Positions 34,317-43,208 of a stretch of 64,000 nt of DNA are shown piece by piece (position 1 is the first letter of the stretch; every line of letters begins with the position of its first letter). The notes beneath the pieces are model-generated. The model saw only the letters and a program-made list of their open reading frames with translations. It did not search any database and had not been told where the DNA came from. The stretch comes from Faecalicatena_A orotica (GTDB lineage Bacteria > Bacillota > Clostridia > Lachnospirales > Lachnospiraceae), in the NCBI RefSeq assembly GCF_040545875.1, contig NZ_JBEPMR010000017.1. One strand, 5' to 3'. A program made the translations under genes and the position numbers.

Positions 34317-35387
34317 ATGAACAACGTACAGAAATTATTAACCTATATGGAAAAAGAAAACCTGGAGGCATTTTACATAAGCAGTCCTGCAAATGTAAGA
34401 TACATCAGTGGATACACAGGGGATGATTCATACCTTGTTATTACTAAAAACAAAAAATATTTTATAACCGATCCAAGATATACAGAACAGGCTGCTGAGG
34501 AATGCCCGGATTATCAGATTTATAATTGGCGTACTCCCGGGAAAACCATTGGTGATGCTCTGGGAAATATTATAAGCACAGAGCATATTAAAAATGTGGG
34601 GTTTGAATCAGATAAGGTAACCTATCAGGACTATAAAGAAATGGAAGATAAGGCAAAGGCAGAGCTCGTTCCTACCGTAGATGTGATAGAAACATTCCGT
34701 GCAATTAAATCAGAAGAAGAAATTGCATGTCTGCGTATATCCTGTGACATTGCTTCCAGGGCATTTGAGAAAATCATCAAAGATATTCGCGTTGGTGTAA
34801 CAGAAAAAGAACTGGCATCGAAATTGTCACACTATATGGTGATGGAAGGTGCTGATACAAAACCTTACGGTGGAATTCTGATTTCAGGGGCAAGAACTTC
34901 TTTACTGCATGGGATTCCTTCTTCAAAAGCACTGGAATATGGAGACTTTGTATTGATGGATTACGGCTGCCAGTACAAAGGCTATTTATCAGATATGACA
35001 AGAACAGTTGTATTAGGGAAGGCAACAGCAAAGCAGAGAGAGGTTTATGGACTGGAGCAGCAGATGGTAGAAGATTTTGAAGCCATCTTAAGACCCGGAA
35101 CAACTGGAAAAGAAACCTATGAAGCATCTTTAAAAGCCATCAGAGGAACAGAGTACGAGCAGTATAACTATGGTGGCATCGGACATGGAGTAGGTGTATT
35201 CGTACATGAGATTCCGTTCCTGGGTTCGAATTCTACAGCAGTACTTGAAAAAGGAAACGTTGTGACAGTTGAACCCGGACTATATATCCCGGGCTGGGGC
35301 GGAGTCCGGATCGAAGATCAGGTACTGATTACAGAAGATGGATATGAGAACCTCATTAGTGCGACAAAAGAATTAATTGAACTATAA
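34317..35387 (+). CDS. Xaa-Pro peptidase, M24B (PepQ/PepP-like short form)
   Basis: A 356-residue protein. A creatinase-type N-terminal domain (SPANVRYISGYTGDDSYLVIT) is followed by an M24 catalytic domain with LMDYGCQYKGYLSDMTRTVVLG, GIGHGVGVFVHEIP, VVTVEPGLYIPGWGGVRIEDQVLIT supplying the Asp, Asp, His, Glu, Glu metal ligands. Cytosolic. It lies in the same apparent operon as the preceding aminopeptidase P. Substrate preference (di- versus longer peptides) cannot be told from sequence. Confidence 0.93.
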   Translation: MNNVQKLLTYMEKENLEAFYISSPANVRYISGYTGDDSYLVITKNKKYFITDPRYTEQAAEECPDYQIYNWRTPGKTIGDALGNIISTEHIKNVGFESDKVTYQDYKEMEDKAKAELVPTVDVIETFRAIKSEEEIACLRISCDIASRAFEKIIKDIRVGVTEKELASKLSHYMVMEGADTKPYGGILISGARTSLLHGIPSSKALEYGDFVLMDYGCQYKGYLSDMTRTVVLGKATAKQREVYGLEQQMVEDFEAILRPGTTGKETYEASLKAIRGTEYEQYNYGGIGHGVGVFVHEIPFLGSNSTAVLEKGNVVTVEPGLYIPGWGGVRIEDQVLITEDGYENLISATKELIEL

Positions 35388-35391
35388 AAAT

Positions 35392-35428
35392 AATCCGTGG
35401 AAAGCTTTCATGCATTCCACGGATTTTT
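35392..35428. terminator. Bidirectional terminator between convergent operons
   Basis: AATCCGTGGA (35392-35401) pairs with TCCACGGATT (35416-35425), with TTT after it on the plus strand and A-rich sequence before it that becomes a T tract on the minus strand. It separates the peptidase operon from the oligopeptide transporter operon. Confidence 0.85.
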
Positions 35429-35452
35429 ACGTCAAAGATGGTAACCATCAGA

Positions 35453-36415
35453 TTACACAAGATGGCATGCTACATAATGTCCCGGAGTCATTTCGCGAAG
35501 TTCAGGCTGCTCTTTGTGACAACGTTCTGTTGCATATTGGCACCGCTCCACGAACCGGCAGCACTCCGGCGGGTTAATAGGACTTGGAATCTCGCCCTTA
35601 ATCGGAATACGCTGGCTCGCTTTTGCCCTATCAGGATCTGCCTCTGGAATGGCGGAAATCAGCGCTTTTGTGTAAGGATGCATAGTGTTGCCGTAAAGCT
35701 CCTCCGTCTCAGCAGTCTCGACCACTGTTCCCAGATACATAACAACTACGCGGTCTGAAATATATTTTACTACACTCAAATCGTGGGCAATGAACATGTA
35801 GGTCAGTCCACGTTTCTCCTGAAGCTCCTTCAGCATGTTAATAACCTGTGCCTGTACAGACACGTCAAGGGCTGAAATCGGCTCGTCACAGATAATAAAG
35901 TCCGGCTCTACGGAAAGGGCTCTGGCAATACCGATACGTTGTCTCTGTCCGCCCGAGAACTCATGAGGGAAACGGGACATATGATCCTTATTAAGGCCTA
36001 CCGTTTCAAGAAGCGTTTTTACACGCTCCTCCAGTTCTTTTCTGGGTGTTCCATGCTGCTTTAAACCTTCTCCTACGATCTCCTTAACTGTCATACGGGA
36101 ATTAAGCGACGCATAGGGGTTCTGGAAGATCATCTGTACTTTTTGGCAGAACTGCTTCTGCTCCTCTTTGGAAAGCTTTGTAATATCTTTGCCATCGTAA
36201 ATCACTTCCCCGGCTGTAGGCTCGTAGAGACGAATCATACAGCGGCCAAGGGTGGATTTACCACAGCCAGACTCTCCAACGACACCTACTGTCTCACCTT
36301 TAAAGACATCAAAGGAAACATGGTCTACTGCCTTTAGATAAGCCTTTTTCCCGACTTTAAAGTACTTACATACATCCCTTACCTGCACGAGAGGCTGTTT
36401 TTCATTATTATTCAT
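35453..36415 (-). CDS. Oligopeptide ABC transporter ATPase, OppF/DppF type
   Basis: A 320-residue ATPase: Walker A GESGCGKS, Q-loop FQNPYASLN, signature FSGGQRQRIGIARAL, Walker B FIICDEPISALD. The C-terminal oligopeptide/dipeptide extension carries the Cys-rich CCRFVERCQYATERC found in this subfamily. It forms the heterodimeric ATPase with the protein encoded upstream, with which its gene overlaps by 8 bases. Last gene of a five-gene minus-strand operon. Confidence 0.94.
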   Translation of the reverse strand: MNNNEKQPLVQVRDVCKYFKVGKKAYLKAVDHVSFDVFKGETVGVVGESGCGKSTLGRCMIRLYEPTAGEVIYDGKDITKLSKEEQKQFCQKVQMIFQNPYASLNSRMTVKEIVGEGLKQHGTPRKELEERVKTLLETVGLNKDHMSRFPHEFSGGQRQRIGIARALSVEPDFIICDEPISALDVSVQAQVINMLKELQEKRGLTYMFIAHDLSVVKYISDRVVVMYLGTVVETAETEELYGNTMHPYTKALISAIPEADPDRAKASQRIPIKGEIPSPINPPECCRFVERCQYATERCHKEQPELREMTPGHYVACHLV

Positions 36416-37460
36416 CCGTCTTCACCTCTCCTTCCTCAAGTATTGCTGCGTTTGCTTTCTTCATGTCCGTATCAGGAGCAAATTCATGCTGGAGCCAGCA
36501 ATTTGTAATATGCTCATCTGTTATATGGTAGCAGCCTGGCGGATTGTCTTTACATACATCCATAGCGTATTCGCAACGGGCTGCAAATGGACATCCCTTC
36601 GGGGGGAAGAATAAATCAGGGGGTGTACCATCGATAGGGGTCAGTTTTGCTCCTTTTGCTGTATCCAGCTTCGCAATGGAGCCCATCAGGCCCTTTGTGT
36701 ATGGATGAGCTGTATCATAAAATATTTCCTGTACGGTACCTTTTTCGACAACCTTGCCGCCATACATAACTACCACCCGGTCACACATACGTGCGATAAC
36801 GCCCAGGTCATGTGTAATAATAATAATCGACGTTCCAAGTTTTTCTCTCAGTTCAAGAAGCAGATCAAGGATCTGTGCCTCAATGGTTACGTCAAGGGAA
36901 GTAGTTGGCTCATCGCAGATAACAATGTCCGGGCGGCTCACAAGGGCAATGGCAATCATAACACGCTGCTTCATACCACCTGACAATTCGTGGGGGTACT
37001 GTTTATATCGCTTCTCTACATCTGAAATACCAACCAGCTTCATAATCTCAAGGGCTTTTTCCTTCACTTCTTTCTTTGTTACATCAGTACGCCCTAAAAA
37101 TACTTCTTCAATCTGTGCGCCAATCTTCATGGTTGGATTCAGGGATGTCATAGGATCCTGGAATACAAACCCGATATCCTGCCCCCGGAGCTTACGCAGC
37201 TCTTTCTTTGTCATTTTCAAAACATCTTTACCGTGAACAAGTACCTCGCCGCCCTCGAAAAATCCCGGCGGTTCTGGGTTCAGTCTCATAATGCACTGGG
37301 CTGTAACACTTTTTCCGCAGCCAGACTCACCCACAATTCCAAGTATCTCTCCCTTCCTTACTTCAAAGCTTACGTCACGCACAGCTTTTACTTCGCCACC
37401 GTATGTATGGAAGGAATATACTACATTTTTCAGTTCTAGTATCTTTTCTCGTTCGGTCAT
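36408..37460 (-). CDS. Oligopeptide ABC transporter ATPase, OppD/DppD type
   Basis: A 350-residue ATPase: Walker A GESGCGKS, Q-loop FQDPMTSLNPTM, signature LSGGMKQRVMIAIAL, Walker B IVICDEPTTSLD. The C-terminal extension includes CPFAARCEYAMDVCKDNPPGC, the cysteine set that binds a 4Fe-4S cluster in some Dpp systems. It pairs with the OppF-type protein and powers the OppB/OppC permease. Confidence 0.94.
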   Translation of the reverse strand: MTEREKILELKNVVYSFHTYGGEVKAVRDVSFEVRKGEILGIVGESGCGKSVTAQCIMRLNPEPPGFFEGGEVLVHGKDVLKMTKKELRKLRGQDIGFVFQDPMTSLNPTMKIGAQIEEVFLGRTDVTKKEVKEKALEIMKLVGISDVEKRYKQYPHELSGGMKQRVMIAIALVSRPDIVICDEPTTSLDVTIEAQILDLLLELREKLGTSIIIITHDLGVIARMCDRVVVMYGGKVVEKGTVQEIFYDTAHPYTKGLMGSIAKLDTAKGAKLTPIDGTPPDLFFPPKGCPFAARCEYAMDVCKDNPPGCYHITDEHITNCWLQHEFAPDTDMKKANAAILEEGEVKTDE

Positions 37461-37474
37461 TTCTACGACTCCTC

Positions 37475-38398
37475 CTATTCTGTTCCGCGCAGTCTTGGGT
37501 CGACTGCGTCACGCAGGCCGTTACCGAGAAGGTTCAAAGCCAGCATGGTCGTACATACAAAAAATGCCGGTATCAGCACCTGATGCGGTGAATAGCGCAG
37601 GTACTGAATTCCTTCTTTGCAGATAACTCCCCAGCTACAGTCAGGCGGTGTAATACCAAGTCCGATGTAACTTAGAAAGGCTTCCTGGAAAATAGCTCCC
37701 GGGATTGCCATACACAGGTTTGTTACGAGCATTCCAAGAATATTTGGAATCATATGCTTAATAATAATCTTAAAGTCCGGTACACCGAGTACTCTGGCAG
37801 CAAGGACAAAATCCTGCTCCTTAATACGATATACCTCGCCACGTACAAAGCGGCATGTCCCAATCCATCCAACGACACACATGGCTACGATCAGCGGTGT
37901 AATACCTTTACCAAGTACCATCATAACAAGGATGGTGATAATTAGACTGGGAATTCCGTATAAAAGGTCTACAATACGCATCACAATCATATCCAGCTTA
38001 CCGCCGTAATATCCGCAAAGTCCGCCGATTACAGCACCTACACACATATTTACAACTGCTGCAATCAGGCCGATACTAAGAGATACACGCGCTCCCATCC
38101 AGATACGCACCCAAAGGTCGCGCCCTGTAGAGTCTGTCCCGAGCCAATGAGCGCTGGAGATAAATGCGCTTCTTGCATTGATATCCATCTGGGATTGTGT
38201 GTACTGGCTGAACATCGGTGCGAAAATAGCCAGCAATGCATAAAGCACAACAATGCAAAGTCCGATAAATGCACTCCGGTTCTTCCGAAGGCGTCTCCAT
38301 GCATCCTGCCAGAAGGAGAGGGATGGCCTGCTGATGTTTTCCATGCGGGTGGTGTCTTTCCCGCGTATTATAAAAGCTTCTTTATTTAATTCTGCCAT
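37475..38398 (-). CDS. Oligopeptide ABC transporter permease, OppC/DppC type
   Basis: A 307-residue membrane protein starting at ATG 38398 (MAELNKEAF) with AGGTGAG upstream; an in-frame GTG three codons earlier is less well placed. It has an N-terminal cytosolic segment, a first helix near residue 40, then a five-helix permease domain with the EAA loop FIIKHMIPNILGMLV. Ends TDPRLRG-type (VDPRLRGTE), as usual in OppC. Confidence 0.93.
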   Translation of the reverse strand: MAELNKEAFIIRGKDTTRMENISRPSLSFWQDAWRRLRKNRSAFIGLCIVVLYALLAIFAPMFSQYTQSQMDINARSAFISSAHWLGTDSTGRDLWVRIWMGARVSLSIGLIAAVVNMCVGAVIGGLCGYYGGKLDMIVMRIVDLLYGIPSLIITILVMMVLGKGITPLIVAMCVVGWIGTCRFVRGEVYRIKEQDFVLAARVLGVPDFKIIIKHMIPNILGMLVTNLCMAIPGAIFQEAFLSYIGLGITPPDCSWGVICKEGIQYLRYSPHQVLIPAFFVCTTMLALNLLGNGLRDAVDPRLRGTE

Positions 38399-38407
38399 TT
38401 CTCTCAC

Positions 38408-39328
38408 CTACCTTTCGCCAATGCGTACACGCGGATCTGCCACGCCGTACAGAATATCTACAACCAGATTACACAAAATCAAAAATACACCGTAGAAAAT
38501 CGTCATACCCAATACCATAGAATAGTCGTTGTTTGACACACTTTCTACGTAATATTTTCCCATTCCGGGAATGGCGAAAATAGCTTCGATAACAAAGGTT
38601 CCGGTAAGCACTGATGCTACTGTTGGTCCCATTACAGTCATAACAGGCATGATTGCATTTCGTATTTGATGCTTACATGTGATTCTCAATTCAGACACAC
38701 CTTTTGAGCGGGCCGTTTTAATATAATCCTGCTGGGAAACCTCCAGCATACTTGCCCTCATGATACGGGAAACCGAGGCCAATGTGTAAAACGCCAGCGC
38801 GCACGCAGGCAAAATCGTATATTTTATGCCGTTATACTGTGCTACAGGCAAGAGCCCCCACTTAATACCAAATCCATACTGTAGTATAGCTCCCATAATA
38901 AAGTCGGGGATACTGGTTCCCAGAACCGCTATGATAACACAGACAAAATCCAGCTTATTTCCTCTGTTTCTTGCCGAAATAATTCCAAGCACGAGTCCCA
39001 TTGACAACGCCAGCACAAGTGCGCGGATTCCCAGGTCCGCGGAGAACGGGAATGTCTCACCAATAATCGTGTTAACTGTTTTGTTAGTAAATTTCATCGA
39101 ATAGCCTAAATCACCCTGAAACAGATTCTTCATATATGTACCATACTGTACAATAAGTGGCTTATCAAATCCGTAATAGCTCTCCAGATTTGCCCGCACC
39201 TCAGCGGTCATCTTTGGATTCTGAAATGGGTCTCCGGGCATCAGACGAATCAGAAAAAAGACGGCGGTAATCAGCACCCACATCGTCAGGACTGCAGCTA
39301 TCACACGCTTTAATATGTACTTCCGCAT
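38408..39328 (-). CDS. Oligopeptide ABC transporter permease, OppB/DppB type
   Basis: A 306-residue membrane protein: MRKYILKRVIAAVLTMWVLITAVFFLIRLMPGDPF at the N-terminus is the standard OppB opening, with six helices and the EAA motif region TARSKGVSELRITCKHQIRNAIMPV. Ends VDILYGVADPRVRIGER. It forms the heteromeric channel with the OppC-type permease. Confidence 0.94.
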   Translation of the reverse strand: MRKYILKRVIAAVLTMWVLITAVFFLIRLMPGDPFQNPKMTAEVRANLESYYGFDKPLIVQYGTYMKNLFQGDLGYSMKFTNKTVNTIIGETFPFSADLGIRALVLALSMGLVLGIISARNRGNKLDFVCVIIAVLGTSIPDFIMGAILQYGFGIKWGLLPVAQYNGIKYTILPACALAFYTLASVSRIMRASMLEVSQQDYIKTARSKGVSELRITCKHQIRNAIMPVMTVMGPTVASVLTGTFVIEAIFAIPGMGKYYVESVSNNDYSMVLGMTIFYGVFLILCNLVVDILYGVADPRVRIGER

Positions 39329-39406
39329 GCGTAATCCTCCTTGTATACGAATAAATTCGCCGCCCGGTATCCCCGGGCAGCGATAAAATTTTATAATGGT
39401 ATGCGA

Positions 39407-41044
39407 TTACTGAATATCTGCATATACCCAATCAATATTAACACTGCAGTAGAAGAACTTAACGTTCTTTACATCTTCATCAAGAAGGTAATGAACATCT
39501 CTCTCTGCCTGAGGCAGGAATGCTGCCTCGTCTATGATAATCTGCTCTGCTTCATGAAGCAGATCCATACGTGCGGCTGCATCTGTCTCTGTCTGGGAAG
39601 CAGCCAGAAGTTCATCCACTTTGTCATTTTTGAAGCGGCTGTAGTTGTAGGAACTGTCTGATTTGAAAAGCTCAAGGTAGCTGTATGGATCATCGTAATC
39701 ACTTCCCCAGCCGCCCCATGCGATCTCATAATCGCCGCTCTGCTGACGCTTTAATGTTTCTGCGTATGTAACCTGATTGATTTCAACATTGATACCAAGG
39801 ACATCGCTCCACATTTCCTGGCAAACCTCAGCCTGCTTCTTAGCAGAATCAGCATCTGTTGTTGTAATTGTAACTGTAATGTCAGATGCGTTTGATTTGC
39901 CAAGCTCTGTTAATGCAGTGGCTAAATACTCTTTTGCTTTATCTTTATCGCCATCAAGAGGATAGGATTCCAGATTGGATTCTTCGCCGTACGTGCTATT
40001 AGCTCCTGATAATCCGCTGAATACAAGAGCGTTACTTGGTACATGTACACCGTTGTTAGCCAATGTGTTAAATGAATTTCTGTCCAGTGCATAGTTCAGT
40101 GCCAGACGGAAGTTCTTATTTGCTATCGGGGAACCCGTTGATTCATCGCAGTTGAAGTAGTAATAATCTACATTACCATTACGGAATGTATTATCCTTGC
40201 CTTCATAGGTTGGTACTGCCGCGGAAGGAATCTCAGAATAATCCAGGTCTCCTGACTCGTACATTGCAAGGGCCGTCTCCTGATTCTGTACATAGCTCAG
40301 CTCTGCACGGTCAAGTTTAATAGAATCTTTGTCCCAGTAATTTTCATTTGGCTCAAATATCCATTTCTGGTTCTTGGCACTTGTCAGTACGTAAGGACCT
40401 GAGTAAATATTCTTCTCGGCATCAGCAGCGAATTCTGCGCCGTACTTTTCAACGATATCCTGACGAAGAGGAGCGAACTGTGGCTGTGCGCCGATCATAC
40501 TCAGGAAATATGCTGTCGGATGTTCCAGCGTTACTTCAAATGTCACATCATCCACAGCAGCAACTCCAAGTTCAGAAGGCTCCATCTTACCAGTCTCAAC
40601 TGCAAGACCATTCTTAATGTACTCACCAATGAATGCATACGGTGCGGCTGTGTCGGGATCCAGCAGTCTCTGCCAGCTATATACGAAATCACCTGCTTTG
40701 ATCTGCTCTCCATCACTCCACTTTGCATCTGGATTCAGGTTGAATGTGTAAACAAGACCATCATCAGAAACGGTCCAGTCTGATGCAACACCTGGTGTTA
40801 CCTCGCCGCCAGTATTTCTAACGAGGCCCTCCGTAATGGCATGCTGAATCTCACAATCAGGGATACAGTTAGTCTTTGACGGGTCCAGAGTCGTTGGCTC
40901 TGTTCTTGAGGAATAACGAAATACCTTTTCTCCAGACTCAGAACTGGAATCCTCCTGCTTGTTTGTCTTTGGTGTTGAGCAGCCGGCTAACATGCCGATT
41001 GCCATTGTCGCAGCAAGCAGTGCTGCTAAAACTCTCTTTTTCAT
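39407..41044 (-). CDS. Oligopeptide-binding lipoprotein, OppA/DppA type
   Basis: A 545-residue family 5 extracellular solute-binding protein. Signal peptide with lipobox GMLAGC (Cys near residue 22), then FRYSSRTEPTTLDPSKTNCIPDCEIQHAITEGL, VYTFNLNPDAKWSDGEQIKAGDFVYSWQRLLDP, a pattern typical of peptide-binding OppA. It captures peptides at the cell surface for the OppBCDF complex. First gene of the operon; 78 bases separate it from oppB, a common position for partial mRNA processing. Confidence 0.94.
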   Translation of the reverse strand: MKKRVLAALLAATMAIGMLAGCSTPKTNKQEDSSSESGEKVFRYSSRTEPTTLDPSKTNCIPDCEIQHAITEGLVRNTGGEVTPGVASDWTVSDDGLVYTFNLNPDAKWSDGEQIKAGDFVYSWQRLLDPDTAAPYAFIGEYIKNGLAVETGKMEPSELGVAAVDDVTFEVTLEHPTAYFLSMIGAQPQFAPLRQDIVEKYGAEFAADAEKNIYSGPYVLTSAKNQKWIFEPNENYWDKDSIKLDRAELSYVQNQETALAMYESGDLDYSEIPSAAVPTYEGKDNTFRNGNVDYYYFNCDESTGSPIANKNFRLALNYALDRNSFNTLANNGVHVPSNALVFSGLSGANSTYGEESNLESYPLDGDKDKAKEYLATALTELGKSNASDITVTITTTDADSAKKQAEVCQEMWSDVLGINVEINQVTYAETLKRQQSGDYEIAWGGWGSDYDDPYSYLELFKSDSSYNYSRFKNDKVDELLAASQTETDAAARMDLLHEAEQIIIDEAAFLPQAERDVHYLLDEDVKNVKFFYCSVNIDWVYADIQ

Positions 41045-41464
41045 AAGATCTCCTCTCTTTCTGCCTATACTTTTATAAGCTTGGGTGTAGCACTTAACAG
41101 GTCCTTATATTTTCCATATAATTCCCTGGTTCTACCGTAAAGATATATATCCTGAATGATTTTTGGAACTCCGGATAATGGATATATTATATCATAATTA
41201 GTGACAACAGAAAAGAGAATTTCCACTTGTATTTCCATAGTCTTATCCTCGTTTTATGCCAGATATTGAATTTTTATAATAACATGAAATTGTTTTGCAC
41301 GTATCTGTATAGCATATTATGGGAAAAGATTAAAACATGGATATTTTGCGGATATAAATATAAAAATGCGGTTGTTTTTTGGAGTGTTAGATGTTATATT
41401 AAAAATAATCAGATAAACAATATAAGTCCATCCACAAGCCGCTTTTTATTCAAAGAAAGGATGT
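41045..41464. other. Divergent intergenic region, oppA / Uma2
   Basis: A 420-base AT-rich region between divergent genes. On the minus strand TTGTCA and ATATAATATATCC near 41180-41205 could form the oppA promoter, but the spacing is not ideal. No ORF with a ribosome site is seen. Confidence 0.4.
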
Positions 41465-42250
41465 ATGTCTATGACGATTCAGGAAATGAAGGAACGAAAG
41501 AAGGAACTGGGTTATACATATGCCCAGATTTCAGAATTATCAGGTGTCCCGCTCGGGACTGTACAGAAGGTTTTTAACGGTGCCACGTCCTCCCCGCGTT
41601 ATGAGACGCTTCAGGCGTTAGAGAGACTGCTGGGCAGTTCAGGGGATGCATATATCCGTGAGGTACAGAGCACTTATGCTATGAAACAGCAGGGGGAATA
41701 TACTCTGGAGGATTATTATGAGATTCCAGATGACATCAGGGTGGAACTTATCGACGGAGTTTTCTATAACATGACCGCTCCCACCTCCCCGCACCAGTTG
41801 ATTGCCGGATTTATTTATGCAAAACTGCTTGGTCATGTCATGGATAATAAAGGGACATGTCTTCCGATGATTTCACCGCTGGATATCCAGCTGGACTGCG
41901 ACGATAAGACGATAGTCCAGCCGGATGTTATTATCGTATGTGACAGGGATAAGATCATTAACAGATGTGTTTATGGCGCGCCTGATTTTGTGATTGAAGT
42001 ACTTTCCAAATCCACCAGAAAAAAGGACATGGTCACTAAGCTGAATAAGTATATGAATGCCGGGGTAAGGGAGTACTGGATGATTGACCCGATCAATAAA
42101 AAGGTAATCGTATATGATTTTGAACATGAGGAATATCCTGTTATTTATGGTTTTGATGCGAAGATACCGGTGCAGATATGGGACGGGGAATGCGTTATTG
42201 ATTTTCAGGAAGTGTATGAACATATCAGGTTCCTTTATGAAAGGAAATGA
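41465..42250 (+). CDS. HTH-Uma2 family endonuclease
   Basis: A 261-residue two-domain protein. Residues 1-60 are an Xre-type helix-turn-helix (YAQISELSGVPLGTVQKVFNG). Residues ~75-255 are a Uma2 (DUF820) PD-(D/E)XK nuclease fold: ELIDGVFYNMTAPTSPHQ, QPDVIIVC with the catalytic Asp, and APDFVIEVLSKST with the Glu-x-Ser variant typical of the family, then LNKYMNAGVREYWMIDP. Biological role of Uma2 proteins is not settled. The attached DNA-binding domain could give sequence targeting or autoregulation. Confidence 0.88.
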   Translation: MSMTIQEMKERKKELGYTYAQISELSGVPLGTVQKVFNGATSSPRYETLQALERLLGSSGDAYIREVQSTYAMKQQGEYTLEDYYEIPDDIRVELIDGVFYNMTAPTSPHQLIAGFIYAKLLGHVMDNKGTCLPMISPLDIQLDCDDKTIVQPDVIIVCDRDKIINRCVYGAPDFVIEVLSKSTRKKDMVTKLNKYMNAGVREYWMIDPINKKVIVYDFEHEEYPVIYGFDAKIPVQIWDGECVIDFQEVYEHIRFLYERK

Positions 42251-42280
42251 TGTGGGAAGCGAGAACGGAGCAGCAGATAT

Positions 42281-42921
42281 ATGTATAATTTTGACAGATC
42301 TAACAAAAAGCCTTTAGGCGACCAGATTGAAGACAGGTTAATGCAGTACATTTTAAATGAACCGGTAAATGTCGGACAGAGGTTACCGAATGAATTTGAA
42401 CTTGCCGGGATGTTTGGTGTAGGCAGGGAGCCGGTACATATGTGATTAGCACGATCTCCCAGCGGGAAGACCCACTTGGTTTGGACCAGATAGAGGATAA
42501 GTATGAGCTTGCCCTGCAGCTTTTTGAAGTTCGTTTGATGATAGAACCGGAAATCGCCGGACTTGCCTGTAAGAATGCCACGGACGGGGAATTAAAAACG
42601 TTAAAACGGCTGTGTGAAGAAACCGAAAGACTCTATGTGAGTGGAACAGAACATATTAACAAAGATATAGAATTCCATACCTGCATTGCAAGATGCAGTA
42701 AGAATCAGGTGGTCGAGCTTCTGGTTCCGGTTATTAATACGGCAGTGCTGACTTTTGCGAATGTCACCCACCGCCTTTTGATGGAGGAGACAATAAAAAC
42801 ACACCGGGCGATTACGGAAGCTATTCTGAACAGAGACTCTGTAGGCGCAAAGTGTGCGATGATTACGCATCTGACTTATAACCGTCAGGCAATCATGAAA
42901 CTGCTGGAGGAACGAAATTAG
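42281..42921 (+). pseudogene. FadR/GntR-family regulator, inactivated by internal deletion
   Basis: The 5' part (ATG 42281) encodes a GntR helix-turn-helix start, DQIEDRLMQYILNEPVNVGQRLPNEFELAGMFGVGR, then stops at 42432. The continuation (GAGTYVISTISQREDP...) is in another frame from about 42420 and encodes an intact FCD ligand-binding domain to 42921. About 20 residues of the recognition helix and wing are missing between GVGR and GAGTY, and the junction shifts frame. The gene should be unable to make a DNA-binding repressor. It precedes the hexonate genes it presumably once controlled. Confidence 0.85.
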
Positions 42922-42923
42922 GA

Positions 42924-42942
42924 AAATACATCAGATGTATTT
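42924..42942. promoter_or_regulatory. Palindromic operator, copy 1
   Basis: A perfect 19-bp palindrome containing AATACATC-A-GATGTATT, three bases after the regulator pseudogene. The same 17-bp core recurs at 43052. Symmetry and spacing fit a FadR-subfamily GntR operator. Confidence 0.75.
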
Positions 42943-42989
42943 AAAACTAGAATGACATTTAGTAAAAACATATAGGAAAAATGTACAGA

Positions 42990-43027
42990 ACAAGCGGGAA
43001 TATTGTTACGTATGCCCGCTTGTTTTT
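42990..43027 (+). terminator. Terminator after the regulator pseudogene
   Basis: ACAAGCGGG / CCCGCTTGT stem followed by TTTTG. Confidence 0.8.
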
Positions 43028-43051
43028 GTGCGTTAAGTGGAAATAGGAATA

Positions 43052-43068
43052 AATACATCAGATGTATT
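43052..43068. promoter_or_regulatory. Palindromic operator, copy 2, overlapping the gntP promoter
   Basis: AATACATCAGATGTATT, perfect palindrome. Its last bases overlap the likely -35 box (TTGCGG 43067-43072) of the promoter in front of the permease gene, so a bound protein would block RNA polymerase. Confidence 0.78.
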
Positions 43069-43094
43069 GCGGTTTTTAAGTTAAATATTATAAT
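43067..43094 (+). promoter_or_regulatory. Promoter of the hexonate operon
   Basis: TTGCGG (43067-43072), 16-base spacer, TATAAT (43089-43094). The downstream permease starts at 43209. Confidence 0.6.
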
Positions 43095-43208
43095 GAAATT
43101 ACAAAAACATAAGACGTCATATGTTATAGAGCAAAGAGAAATAAGGAATGTGCCGGTGTGTTGGTATGCGCATATTTCGGGTATAGAATGAGTTTGGGAG
43201 GAAACATT

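Noticed and set aside
35377..35758. Plus-strand frames between pepQ-like and oppF
   Set aside because: They overlap the bidirectional terminator and the oppF 3' end, without family features.
41227..41577. 116-codon plus-strand frame upstream of the Uma2 gene
   Set aside because: No ribosome site, AT-driven composition, and overlaps the well-supported HTH-Uma2 start in another frame.
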